NCBI GenBank assembly: GCA_012927585.1 | Contig: JABBOY010000003.1 | Location: 124,001 to 188,000, forward strand | Direction: 5' to 3' | DNA from: Glaciimonas sp. | Lineage (GTDB): Bacteria; Pseudomonadota; Gammaproteobacteria; Burkholderiales; Burkholderiaceae_D | Length of the DNA: 64,000 nt | Part shown: positions 1-9,042 of the stretch, in pieces | Position numbering within the stretch: position 1 is the first letter of the stretch | Layout of the letters: each line of letters opens with the position of its first letter | The notes under the pieces: model-generated | Seen by the model: only the letters and a program-made list of their open reading frames with translations | Database searches by the model: none | Told to the model about the DNA's origin: nothing | Position numbers and translations under genes: made by a program

Positions 1-516
1 TGCGATAGTCGTGAGCTTGGTGCCCTTGAGCGATCCGCTCACCGCCTGGGCCAGGATCTGCGACCAGAGTGATTGCGTTTGCCGATCGTAGACCAGAACA
101 TCGCTGTTGTAGAGCAACCCCGACACGCCGAAACTAAGCGGTTTCCCGCCCGCTTCCGAGACATAGGCGATACCGGTGCCGCACAGCGGGCAGAAGGTGA
201 CGGCGATGTGCTCGGCGCCGAACGTGTCGTTGACGATTTCGTGCCAGTTCAGGATGCGCACCGGGTAAGCCTTGGCGATGCCGTTGCGCATCACGCCCAG
301 CACCCGGTCATCGCCTTGCAGGAAGCGCGCGTCGCTCGCCCGCACGAATTGGGGCCGGTCGATCGCCGGGATGCCATCCTTGGATGGCCCGCCCGACTCG
401 ATTTGTGCTGCCGGCACCAGTGCGCCGGTCAAGTCGAAGCCGTTCCTGGTTTGCGCGGCCGCAACCGTGGCAAGCAGCAATGCACTCGCCAGGAAAATCG
501 TTCTTAGCTGTTTCAC
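1..516 (-). CDS. DUF3179 domain protein (partial, C-terminus outside window)
   Basis: The 172 visible codons start at GTG 514-516, preceded by a GAGGA ribosome site. The stop codon of the upstream transporter overlaps this start as GTGA, so the two are probably translationally coupled. The first 20 residues or so are a likely signal peptide ending in AAAQT. The DUF3179 hallmark FCPLCGTGIAY is at about residues 109-118, followed by FGVSGLLYNSDVLVYDRQT near 129-147. DUF3179 proteins have no settled biochemical role; the paired cysteines suggest metal binding or redox activity, which is inference. The reading frame runs off the left edge. It is the third gene of the operon 2307-1. Confidence 0.85.
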   Translation of the reverse strand, partial: MKQLRTIFLASALLLATVAAAQTRNGFDLTGALVPAAQIESGGPSKDGIPAIDRPQFVRASDARFLQGDDRVLGVMRNGIAKAYPVRILNWHEIVNDTFGAEHIAVTFCPLCGTGIAYVSEAGGKPLSFGVSGLLYNSDVLVYDRQTQSLWSQILAQAVSGSLKGTKLTTIA

Positions 517-1811
517 GGCCTATCCTCGGATGGTTGAGAAGATTCAACCTTAGTCGGATCGCGGTGCGATTTCTTACAACTACAGGGTGCGTGACGACCG
601 GCCGGCTGCCCCTGGTTCGGCAGCCGGAACCACGGCCTGAGCTTGATGCCGATCCATGTGCCGGGCAGTGCTGCAGCGATCCACAGCCAACCGTGCAGAC
701 TGGTCGATGCCACGCCCGAGAAAAACGCACCCACGTTGCAGCCGAAGGCGATGCGTGCGCCGTAGCCCATCAACAGGCCGCCGAGGATGGCGGCAACCAG
801 GGAGCGCAGCGGAATGTGAAGCCGCGGGGCGAAGCGGCCAGCCAGCGCCGCGGCGCACAGCGCACCCACAAGCAGCCCGATGTCCATCACCGAGGTAATG
901 TCGTCCAGGACGCCGCCTTGCAATGCCGCCTGCTGGAAGTCGCCTTGCCAGAAAGCGCTTGATTCCGGGTTCCATCCCAGCAGCATGGCGATCTTGGCGC
1001 CCCACAAGGTGAAGGCCCAGGTGATGCTCCAGGGATGGCCGGCAATCAATAGCGTCATGAAATTGAGACCGGCCAGCGCCAAGCCGCCTGCCGGCAGGGG
1101 CCAGGGTCCGCTCAGGATGATGCGCCGGCCACCTGCGGCCCCGGCATTCGCAGTATTTTTCAGCACCGGTTTGCCCCAGCGTTTCAGACCCAGCCAAAGA
1201 ACCAGCAGAAACGCAATCTGCAGCGCGACGCCCAAGGGCCAGCCGAATACTGCGCCGAGCGCGATCGGCGGCCACGAAGGCAGCGCCTGCCACCAGCCCA
1301 TATCCAGGCTGGCCCAGAACGAGCCGGCGACAAAGGCGGCAAGGGTGGCCAGCATGCGCGTACTGCCGCCGCCCAGGGTAAATAAGGTGCCTGAGCCGCA
1401 ACCATTGCCAAGCTGCATGCCGATGCCGAACAGGAAAGCGCCGGCCGCCACCTGCCAGCCGACCGGCGCAATGGCTCCGGCCACCTCGCGTCCGAATACG
1501 GAACCGGCCGCCAGCACCGGCGCGAATAGGAGGGTCGCTGCGCCGAGCATGACGAGCTGCGCCTGCACCCCGCGGGTGTCGCGCTCGGTGATCAGCCGGC
1601 GGTAGGCACCGGTGAAGCCGAACGCGGCGTGGTAGAGCGTAATGCCGAGCGCCGCGCCGAGCAGAAGCAGCACCGCCATGCGCCGGTCGTCGCGCGCCAG
1701 CAAGGCTGCCAGGCCCGCCAGCAACAGCAGCCCGACGGCCAGTGGGCGGTGCTGCCATGACTTCCACAGGGGTGCGGCCGGAGCCTTCAGCGCATCATTT
1801 GCCAGTGGCAT
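513..1811 (-). CDS. YeeE/YedE family (DUF395) sulfur-compound transporter
   Basis: About 432 residues of mostly hydrophobic sequence form an inner-membrane protein with two related halves, as in the YeeE/YedE family, whose studied member TsuA imports thiosulfate. Conserved glycine/cysteine patches are visible: GNGCGSG in the first half and FGCNVGAFF near the C-terminus, matching the positions where the family places its substrate-relaying cysteines. The ATG at 1809-1811 is chosen because the longer frame to 1862 lies deeper inside the upstream DUF302 gene; the chosen start still overlaps that gene by about 17 bases. Its end overlaps the DUF3179 start. Import of a reduced sulfur compound is inferred from the family; the true substrate is unknown. 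Confidence 0.85.
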   Translation of the reverse strand: MPLANDALKAPAAPLWKSWQHRPLAVGLLLLAGLAALLARDDRRMAVLLLLGAALGITLYHAAFGFTGAYRRLITERDTRGVQAQLVMLGAATLLFAPVLAAGSVFGREVAGAIAPVGWQVAAGAFLFGIGMQLGNGCGSGTLFTLGGGSTRMLATLAAFVAGSFWASLDMGWWQALPSWPPIALGAVFGWPLGVALQIAFLLVLWLGLKRWGKPVLKNTANAGAAGGRRIILSGPWPLPAGGLALAGLNFMTLLIAGHPWSITWAFTLWGAKIAMLLGWNPESSAFWQGDFQQAALQGGVLDDITSVMDIGLLVGALCAAALAGRFAPRLHIPLRSLVAAILGGLLMGYGARIAFGCNVGAFFSGVASTSLHGWLWIAAALPGTWIGIKLRPWFRLPNQGQPAGRHAPCSCKKSHRDPTKVESSQPSEDRP

Positions 1812-2307
1812 CGGCGACGATCTTTGCAAAAATCGGATCGAGTTCACTGGCCACAGCGTCAAGCTTGCGGCTGCCGTAAGGCGCGAACGTCGCGCTCGGG
1901 GTGCGGTAGCTGACGCTTGCCGTGCCGTTCTTGTTTTCCGTCACATACAGTCGCAACGGCGCCTCGATGCCGGCTGGCAGACTCGCTTCCAGCATGCGCA
2001 CCGCATAATCGTTGCGAAACACCATGAGCACGGCGTTGCCGGGGATTTTGACCCCGCGCGCTGCCGCTCCCTTGCTCGCGCTGGCCTGCGCCACCAGCCC
2101 CATCTGGTTGTCGCTGATGGCGCGCTCCAGGCGCTGCAACAACGTATCGAATGAGTGTTGGGAAGATACGGTTTGCGTGCCGGGGTAAGGCGCTGGGATT
2201 TCAGCATGGGCAAGGCTGCTGGCGGCCAGCAGCAGGCAGGAAAAAAACAGCGCATGTAGCGGGGGAAATGGGGAAGATGTTTTCGCAGGAACCAGTGTTT
2301 TCATCAT
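1795..2307 (-). CDS. Secreted DUF302 domain protein
   Basis: The product is about 170 residues. ATG at 2305-2307 follows a GGAGG site five bases upstream; a second ATG follows immediately and could serve instead. The N-terminus (LHALFFSCLLLAASSLAHA) is a signal peptide, so the protein is probably periplasmic. The rest fits the DUF302 family: a helix with MGLVAQASASKGAAARG, then VLMVFRNDYAVRMLEASL and LRLYVTENKNGTASVSYR. DUF302 domains have no proven enzymatic role. It is the first gene of the operon with the YeeE-type transporter and the DUF3179 protein, which suggests a shared function in handling a sulfur or oxidant compound. Confidence 0.8.
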   Translation of the reverse strand: MMKTLVPAKTSSPFPPLHALFFSCLLLAASSLAHAEIPAPYPGTQTVSSQHSFDTLLQRLERAISDNQMGLVAQASASKGAAARGVKIPGNAVLMVFRNDYAVRMLEASLPAGIEAPLRLYVTENKNGTASVSYRTPSATFAPYGSRKLDAVASELDPIFAKIVADATGK

Positions 2308-2935
2308 GAAAGCCTCCAGGGTTGTGGGTAAAAGTATGCTCTTCAGAATGCTTTGCCAATGCCGTAACGACCCGGCCTCGTCGTATTGTTGGCCGGGCGC
2401 AGTCTGCAATCGGCGCCAACACCTAAACCTTTGGTTAGTCGATCCAGGGGGCGGATTCTTACACCGTTATTCTCACCGGATGATCAGGCATGCAGTCCAA
2501 ACCGAAACAGAGGCGCTTGCCCCGCGACAATGAGACCCGCGATCCCGGGCACGTCGCCCGACCGGAGCGAATTATTTACCTCATGCTGACTGTGCAGCGA
2601 TCTGATGACATGCACTCGCTGCACCAACTTCAAGCAAAGCATGACGTTTTTGCATGAGGCTTGCTGGCGCATCGTTGCTGATTCCAGGGACAATTAAACC
2701 AGATGATTGTAAGAATCCTGGATCTCCAGCGTCTAATTAATAAGGACAAACGCAAGCAAGGGCTGCATCTGGCAGACTTGCAAACCAATGCGCCAGTCTG
2801 AAGGATAGCTTGCGGCAGGGTCAGTTGGTTTCATGATTGCAAGCTTGGGGGTGGGTCTTTCAAGGGATGATGCACACCATGCATTTCTCTGATCGAGTCG
2901 CCAGACAAGATGTTTTTTACTGGTTGGAGGTTGAT
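2308..2935. other. Intergenic region, no supported gene
   Basis: These 628 bases separate the divergent DUF302 operon and the DUF4148 gene and must hold both promoters. Short open frames are present but have no ribosome site or recognisable product. A weak inverted repeat (AGCTTGC near 2810, GCAAGCT near 2840) lies ahead of the DUF4148 gene. No promoter could be assigned with confidence. Confidence 0.5.
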
Positions 2936-3277
2936 ATGAAAAGCAGACAATGGATTGCTGCGGTGATTGCGGTATCTGGGATTGCCACAGTGGGTTCGGC
3001 TATTGCCGATTACACAGGTCGTTTTGACGGGCCGGTCGCTACGTCGTCCAAATCCCGCGCTGAAGTACGCTCTGAATTGGAGCAAGCCCGTGCAGCAGGC
3101 TGGTCGATAATGCAGGGTGATACCGACGCAAAACGTGAATGGACCCGGCCGAATATGGATGCACATGGTGTCGCTGGCTCACGCTATTCCGGTCGCACGC
3201 GCGCAGAGATAAGAGCTGAAGCGATAGAGCATACTAAAAAATTCAGATCAGGTAACGACGCGATGTACGGCAGATGA
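2936..3277 (+). CDS. Small exported DUF4148-type protein
   Basis: The product is 113 residues. The ATG at 2936 is preceded by GGAGG with ideal spacing, so the longer upstream frame is not used. An N-terminal signal peptide (WIAAVIAVSGIATVGSAIA) is followed by the motif SRAEVRSELEQARAAG. A related segment, GRTRAEIRAEAIEH, recurs nearer the C-terminus. This is the pattern of DUF4148 proteins, abundant in Burkholderiales and of unknown function. It is monocistronic and ends before a strong terminator at 3358-3398. Confidence 0.8.
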   Translation: MKSRQWIAAVIAVSGIATVGSAIADYTGRFDGPVATSSKSRAEVRSELEQARAAGWSIMQGDTDAKREWTRPNMDAHGVAGSRYSGRTRAEIRAEAIEHTKKFRSGNDAMYGR

Positions 3278-3357
3278 AAAGCGTATTTTTCAAGGCTTCA
3301 CAAGCAGTGAATGCTGATTGGCTTTACGCCTGCAAATCTATTTTCAGCAACAATTGA

Positions 3358-3398
3358 ACTCCCGCGCGATGACCCGGTCTGGTCATGGTGCGGGAGTT
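3358..3398 (+). terminator. Rho-independent terminator after the DUF4148 gene
   Basis: ACTCCCGC and GCGGGAGT form the outer stem, with a second inner stem ATGACC/GGTCAT, followed by TTTT. The structure lies 80 bases after the stop codon of the DUF4148 gene and before the converging patatin gene. Confidence 0.75.
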
Positions 3399-3487
3399 TT
3401 GACGTTTTCTTGTTTCTATAAATGCTACAAAGCGGAAGTGAGCACGTTCTTGTGTCCACGCAGACAGTCGCAATGACGTTGGAAAAT

Positions 3488-3508
3488 GGGCGGCCGCAAG
3501 GGTCGCCC
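3488..3508. repeat. Small GC-rich palindrome
   Basis: GGGCGGCC and GGTCGCCC enclose GCAAG; the arms pair with one G-T wobble. It lies between the DUF4148 gene and the 3' end of the patatin gene, in the kind of intergenic position used by REP-like elements elsewhere in the window. Confidence 0.45.
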
Positions 3509-3572
3509 CTGGCGGGGTTTGTCCATGCCATGTACGCGTGTGCATGTGGTTGCCGTGCCCAACCGGACTTGC

Positions 3573-4718
3573 TCAGTCGTGCACCACGATACCCACGGCC
3601 GGATCGATCGCTTCATTCCATGGCGCGGCCGCGATCCGGCTGCGCGCGAGTTCACGTCCCGCCGTCCAGCGGGCTTCGATGCCGGCCGGCGTAAAGTCGA
3701 TATCCTTGGTGTGATTTTCCCCTTCCAGTACGGGCGCCCGCAACGGCAGTATGTGCATCACGGTACCGCAGCCCCAGCCGAGCAGCTCCCTGACCTCCGG
3801 CGTGCTGCGTGCGTTTTCCGGCAACAGGCGGCCGAGTTCGCGCACCACATGGCGCAGATGGTGAATCTGTTGCTGCCGCGCGGTGTGGCTCTCCGCCCGG
3901 CTGGAATACTGGATTTCCTTCTGGCGGCTGATCACCTGCTCAATGGTGTCCGGGATTTCGTTTTCCTGCTGCCACAAGCGGGCTGCGAAGATCACGGAGT
4001 CGCGCCGCGGATGGTCGTCCATCACGACTTCGATCGGGGTATTGGAATAGACGCCGCCGTCCCAGTACGGTTCGCCGTCGATCATGACAGCGGCGAACGC
4101 GGGCGGCAGCGCACCAGACGCCATCACATGATCGATGCTCAGCGCTTCATCGCGGCTGTCGAAGTAGCGCATGCGGCCGGAAAGCACATTCACCGCGCCA
4201 AGGCTTAGACGCGTTGCACCCTTGGCGAGGTAGTCGAAATCGACCAGTTCGTCGAGCGTGCTGCGCAGTGGCGCGGCGCAGTAAAAGCTGGCGTCAGCCA
4301 CGCCCAGCGACATCTGGGCGCCGAACCAGGCGCGTGGATTCGGCCTGAAAAAGCCTGGAATGCCTTGCATTATCGTGCCCAGGTTGTGCATCGCATTGCC
4401 AAGGCCGAAGGCATTCCAGTGGGCGCAGGACGACGTGCCGCTGGCGACCAGATCCCAGAATTCTTTCAGACGGACAACGCGATTTTCCGGTGCGTTGCCG
4501 GCGATGATGGCACCGTTGATGGCGCCGATCGAGGTTCCCACCACCCAGTCCGGCTCGATGCCCGCCTCGTGCATGGCTTCATACACGCCGGCCTGAAAGG
4601 CACCCAGCGCGCCGCCGCCTTGCATGACTAGCACTGCCTGGCCGGGCAGTTTCGGCTGCGCCGCTTTCATTTCGACATTGTCGCAATGCGCCGCTGTTTT
4701 TGTTTTGGGATGTGCCAT
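3573..4718 (-). CDS. Patatin-like phospholipase with C-terminal DUF3734-type region
   Basis: The product is 381 residues. The patatin catalytic features are intact: oxyanion loop GGGALG at 34-39, nucleophile motif GTSIG at 61-65 (Ser63) and the catalytic aspartate in DGG at 220-222. The C-terminal third, with QKEIQYSSRAESHTARQQQ, matches the extension found in proteobacterial patatin-like proteins of about this length. It should be a cytoplasmic or membrane-associated lipid acyl hydrolase; the substrate cannot be told from sequence. ATG 4716-4718 follows a GGAG ribosome site. No operon partner is evident. Confidence 0.9.
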   Translation of the reverse strand: MAHPKTKTAAHCDNVEMKAAQPKLPGQAVLVMQGGGALGAFQAGVYEAMHEAGIEPDWVVGTSIGAINGAIIAGNAPENRVVRLKEFWDLVASGTSSCAHWNAFGLGNAMHNLGTIMQGIPGFFRPNPRAWFGAQMSLGVADASFYCAAPLRSTLDELVDFDYLAKGATRLSLGAVNVLSGRMRYFDSRDEALSIDHVMASGALPPAFAAVMIDGEPYWDGGVYSNTPIEVVMDDHPRRDSVIFAARLWQQENEIPDTIEQVISRQKEIQYSSRAESHTARQQQIHHLRHVVRELGRLLPENARSTPEVRELLGWGCGTVMHILPLRAPVLEGENHTKDIDFTPAGIEARWTAGRELARSRIAAAPWNEAIDPAVGIVVHD

Positions 4719-5158
4719 GGGTCAGTCTCCTGGGTTTGAAACGGTTGGGCCCGCGTGGATATGTGCGCGAAAGCCGACGGCATTGGCAGCCCAGCAGGAT
4801 GTCCTGTGCGTGCATACTGATCGCGACCAGGTCAATCAATCGCCACGGACCGAACCTGTATCCGTGCGCCCTTGCTGTGAGCATACTCACCTTCGGCCTG
4901 GACTGGGTATCGCCGGCGCGCCAATAACTGGGTGGAGATGCAGTCGTGTCAGGCGCATTATTTCTTACAAGGCAGCACGAAAAATGCAGGAACAATAATA
5001 TACTAGATTATGTATTATATTTTACGCAATGATTACATGCATTAAATACTGTTTTTGTAAAATTACATGGGAGTATATGTAATTTACAAAAAATATCAGC
5101 AAGTAGTGCGTGACAAGCCTTGCGGCAAGTTGCGCCTTTCTCGCTGACAATATTGCGC
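4719..5158. other. Intergenic region with AT-rich tract, no supported gene
   Basis: The patatin promoter should lie in the first part of these 440 bases. From about 4990 the composition turns very AT-rich, including the hairpin at 5053-5091. No open frame here has a ribosome site or recognisable product. Confidence 0.5.
5053..5091. repeat. AT-rich hairpin containing a GGGAGTAT motif
   Basis: TTTTGTAAAATTACAT (5053-5068) pairs with ATGTAATTTACAAAA (5077-5091) apart from one extra A; the loop is GGGAGTAT. The loop word is the end motif of the AT-rich elements listed elsewhere (18708, 26690, 31689, 38436 and others). It could also terminate transcription of the SHOCT gene, which reads leftwards into it. 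Confidence 0.55.
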
Positions 5159-5419
5159 TTATCTTTTACGCTCGCTGGCAGCCAGGTCCTGTTGCATTTT
5201 CTCGAAAGTTCCGCTGTCGATTTCACCTTTCGCATAACGTTTTTTCAAGATGTCGAGAGGAGATTCAATCGGGAGAATTTTGCCCTGTTCATTAGGTGTG
5301 GTCAGCCATCGCACGATCAGCACCACAGCCGCGATGACGACTATCCAGAATAAAATAAATAACAGCCCCATGCCGCCCATCATCCAAGCTCCTTGCCCGT
5401 TGTTCATCCAGTTCATCAT
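5159..5419 (-). CDS. Small membrane protein with SHOCT domain
   Basis: The product is 86 residues. ATG 5417-5419 follows a strong GGAGG site, so the 15 extra upstream residues are probably not translated. After a Met/Gly-rich start (MMNWMNNGQGAWMMGG) there is one transmembrane helix (LLFILFWIVVIAAVVLIV). A C-terminal SHOCT motif follows (LDILKKRYAKGEIDSGTFEKM). Proteins of this shape are often found next to metal-resistance genes; here it sits beside a decayed mer operon, which fits, but its function is unknown. Confidence 0.8.
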   Translation of the reverse strand: MMNWMNNGQGAWMMGGMGLLFILFWIVVIAAVVLIVRWLTTPNEQGKILPIESPLDILKKRYAKGEIDSGTFEKMQQDLAASERKR

Positions 5420-5509
5420 GTTTGCACCTCCGGTTGCCCCGTCAGGGAAAGTCTGTCGATTCATTGTAAAACCAACTCCGCCTTGCAGTCTCGTCCCGGA
5501 GGCTGGTTG

Positions 5510-6132
<623 letters not shown>

Positions 6133-6226
6133 GTTTTTTCATTCCTGTAATGTGGTTGTGCGCAGAGTTATCGCGGGTGCGACAGTGTAGACATAAATTT
6201 TTTATAACGCGCGCATCCATTGTCGA

Positions 6227-7306
6227 TCAGATCGCGTCGGCAATGGCCTGTCCCGCCTCAGTAGTGCTGGCATTCCCGCCCAGATCGCGGGTGCGTGTCC
6301 CATTGCCGGCTAGTACTGTTTCGATCGCGCCCAGAATAGCGTCGTGTGCCTGCCGGTAGACGCCGCTACCGTTGCCGAGAAAATCCAGCATCATCGCGCC
6401 CGACCAGATCATCGCAATCGGATTGGCAATGTTCTTGCCGTAAATGTCGGGTGCCGAGCCATGCACCGGCTCGAACAGCGATGGAAACTTCCGCTCAGGG
6501 TTGAGGTTGGCCGATGGCGCGATGCCGATGGTGCCGGTGCAGGCTGGCCCCAAGTCGGACAAAATATCGCCGAACAAGTTGGATGCGACCACCACGTCGA
6601 AGCGATCAGGATGCAGCACGAAATGCGCAGCCAGAATATCGACGTGGTATTTATCCCAGCGCACCTCTGGATAGTCTCCGGCCATCGCTTCCACCCGCTC
6701 ATCCCAGTACGGCATGCTGATGGCGATGCCGTTCGACTTGGTAGCTGAGGTCAGATGTTTTTTCGGCCGGCTTTGCGCCAGCTCGAATGCATATTGCAGT
6801 ATCCGATCCACGCCTTTGCGGGTGAACACGGCTTCCTGCAGCACGAATTCGCGCTCGGTGCCTTCGAACATGCGCCCGCCAATAGAGGAATATTCACCCT
6901 CGGTATTTTCGCGCACTACGTAAAAATCGATATCGCCCGGCTTGCGCCCTGCCAGCGGACACGGCACGCCGGGCATCAGCCGCACCGGTCGCAGGTTCAC
7001 GTATTCGTCGAAATCGCGCCGGAACTTGATCAAAGAACCCCACAACGAGATATGGTCCGGCACCGTTGCCGGCCAGCCGGCCGCGCCGAAGTAAATCGCA
7101 TCGAACCCCTTGAGTTGCTCAAACCAATCGGACGGCATCATCTGGCCGTGTTGTGCGTAATAGTTGCAACTGGCCCATTCGATATGCGTGTAATCGAGCG
7201 CGATACCAAACTTGCGAGCGGCGGCATCCACTGCGCGCAATCCTTCCGGCATGACTTCCTTGCCGATACCGTCGCCCGGTATGACTGCGATTTTGTGTTT
7301 TTTCAT
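6227..7306 (-). CDS. Tartrate / D-malate dehydrogenase family enzyme
   Basis: The product is 359 residues, an isocitrate/isopropylmalate dehydrogenase-fold enzyme that oxidises and decarboxylates a hydroxy acid with NAD. IAVIPGDGIGKEVMPEG opens the fold, RENTEGEYSSIGGR carries substrate contacts, and HGSAPDIYGKNIANP is the nucleotide-binding loop. The SLWGSLIKFRRDFDEYVNLRP segment is typical of the tartrate/D-malate branch (TtuC/DmlA) rather than LeuB. Which of the two acids is preferred cannot be read from sequence. It is monocistronic with no adjacent regulator or transporter. Confidence 0.88.
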   Translation of the reverse strand: MKKHKIAVIPGDGIGKEVMPEGLRAVDAAARKFGIALDYTHIEWASCNYYAQHGQMMPSDWFEQLKGFDAIYFGAAGWPATVPDHISLWGSLIKFRRDFDEYVNLRPVRLMPGVPCPLAGRKPGDIDFYVVRENTEGEYSSIGGRMFEGTEREFVLQEAVFTRKGVDRILQYAFELAQSRPKKHLTSATKSNGIAISMPYWDERVEAMAGDYPEVRWDKYHVDILAAHFVLHPDRFDVVVASNLFGDILSDLGPACTGTIGIAPSANLNPERKFPSLFEPVHGSAPDIYGKNIANPIAMIWSGAMMLDFLGNGSGVYRQAHDAILGAIETVLAGNGTRTRDLGGNASTTEAGQAIADAI

Positions 7307-7516
7307 GGTTCCTCCGATGGGGTGGTTAACTTGATCTGGCGCACAGTCAGGTGCGGCACATACAATACTCGATCCTGATAATGGTCATATCGATCGGTAG
7401 ACTTAATCACGGCGAGATCGTGCTGCGCTGGGCCATTGACAGCGATAGCATCATTCTGGGTACCGGCGGATCGCCGCTATCCGCCAAAGATTGAAAAAAA
7501 GAAACTTGGGTAAGCT

Positions 7517-7552
7517 CCATAACATCCATAACTTCCATAACTTCCATAACTT
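7517..7552. repeat. Four tandem 9-bp units (CCATAACTT)
   Basis: One CCATAACAT unit is followed by three exact CCATAACTT units, then ATGG. The array lies about 50 bases upstream of the O-acetylhomoserine sulfhydrylase start. Such arrays vary in copy number by slippage; the unit is a multiple of three, so an upstream TTG-started frame through it stays open. Confidence 0.7.
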
Positions 7553-7604
7553 ATGGCAAAATTATCCGTCTTCGCTTCTTACTTTCCCAACAACAAGGCA
7601 TTGC

Positions 7605-8888
7605 ATGAAAATCGAAACCATGGCCGTTCACGCCGGCTACTCACCGGACCCGACCACCAAATCTGCAGCGGTGCCGATTTACCAAACGGTCGCTTACGCG
7701 TTCGACAATGCACAACACGGTGCCGATCTGTTCGACCTGAAGGTGCCCGGCAATATCTACACCCGCATCATGAATCCGACTCAGGACGTACTGGAAAAAC
7801 GCGTCGCTGCACTGGAAGGCGGCATCGCCGCGCTGGCAGTGGCGTCCGGCATGGCCGCCGTCACTTACGCGATCCAGACCATCACCGAGGCGGGCGATAA
7901 CTTCATTTCTGCCAGCCAACTGTATGGCGGCACATACAACCTGTTCGCGCACACGCTGCCGCAGATGGGCATCGAAGTGCGTTTCGCCGATGCGCGCCAG
8001 CCGGAAACTTTCGCGGCCCTGATCGACGAGCGCACCAAGGCCATTTTCTGCGAATCAGTCGGCAACCCGCTCGGCAACGTCACCGATTTCGCCAAGCTGG
8101 CTGAGATCGCCCATGCCCACGGCATCCCGTTGATCGTCGACAATACCGTGCCCAGCCCTTACTTGTGCCGGCCGTTTGAACACGGCGCCGATATCGTGGT
8201 GCATTCACTGACCAAATACCTGGGCGGTCACGGCAACAGCGTCGGCGGCGCGATCGTCGATAGCGGCCAGTTTCCGTGGGCCGAACACAAGGAGCGCTTC
8301 AAGCGCCTGAACGAGCCGGATGTGTCGTACCACGGCGTGGTGTATACCGACGCGCTGGGCCCTGCCGCCTATATCGGCCGCGCCCGTGTGGTGCCACTGC
8401 GCAATATGGGAGCGGCAATTTCACCGATGAACGCGTTCCTGATTTTGCAAGGCATTGAAACCCTGGCGCTGCGCATGGACCGCATCTGCGACAACGCGCT
8501 GGCACTCGCGCAATACTTGCAAAACCATCCGAAAGTGGCATGGGTCAATTACGCCGGACTGGAAAATCATCAAGATCACGCTCTGGTACAAAAATACATG
8601 GGCGGCAAAGCTTCCGGCCTCGTGTCGTTCGGCCTGAAATACAGCGACGCCGACCCGCGCGCGGCCGGTGCGCGGGTTCTTGATGCGCTGCAACTGTTCA
8701 CCCGTCTGGTCAACATCGGCGACGCCAAATCACTGGCAACCCACCCGGCTTCAACCACGCACCGCCAACTGGATGCGGCAGAATTGGCGAAAGCCGGCGT
8801 GTCGGAAGATATGGTGCGATTGTCGATTGGCATCGAGCATATCGATGACTTGAAGGCGGATCTGGAGCAAGCGCTGGCGGCGGTCTGA
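7605..8888 (+). CDS. metY: O-acetylhomoserine sulfhydrylase (aminocarboxypropyltransferase)
   Basis: The product is 427 residues, a PLP enzyme of the Cys/Met metabolism family that makes homocysteine from O-acetylhomoserine and sulfide. The pyridoxal lysine lies in HSLTKYLGGHG. TMAVHAGYSPDPTTKSAAVPIYQT at the N-terminus and the long insert after SVGGAIVDSGQFPW are typical of MetY rather than MetB/MetC. ATG 7605 is preferred because upstream codons come from a tandem repeat and start at TTG. It supplies homocysteine to the methionine/SAM cycle encoded at 25-30 kb. Confidence 0.9.
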   Translation: MKIETMAVHAGYSPDPTTKSAAVPIYQTVAYAFDNAQHGADLFDLKVPGNIYTRIMNPTQDVLEKRVAALEGGIAALAVASGMAAVTYAIQTITEAGDNFISASQLYGGTYNLFAHTLPQMGIEVRFADARQPETFAALIDERTKAIFCESVGNPLGNVTDFAKLAEIAHAHGIPLIVDNTVPSPYLCRPFEHGADIVVHSLTKYLGGHGNSVGGAIVDSGQFPWAEHKERFKRLNEPDVSYHGVVYTDALGPAAYIGRARVVPLRNMGAAISPMNAFLILQGIETLALRMDRICDNALALAQYLQNHPKVAWVNYAGLENHQDHALVQKYMGGKASGLVSFGLKYSDADPRAAGARVLDALQLFTRLVNIGDAKSLATHPASTTHRQLDAAELAKAGVSEDMVRLSIGIEHIDDLKADLEQALAAV

Positions 8889-9042
8889 AACCAAACATTG
8901 CGATTGTTCACCTCCAATCACAAATGGCAGACTAGGCGGATGATTGATGCGCAACAGAAAGCGCATCGATTAATCGCCTACAATGGGAAGCTCGGCACAA
9001 TCAACACTCATCCATTTTTTGCAAAGCGACGACTACCCAACC

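Noticed and set aside
73-507. Plus-strand frame at the left edge
   Set aside because: The minus strand here encodes a convincing DUF3179 protein with a signal peptide and FCPLCGTG; the plus frame is its shadow.
7381-7494. A 37-codon plus-strand frame before metY
   Set aside because: No ribosome site, no recognisable product, and it ends just where the tandem repeat region begins.
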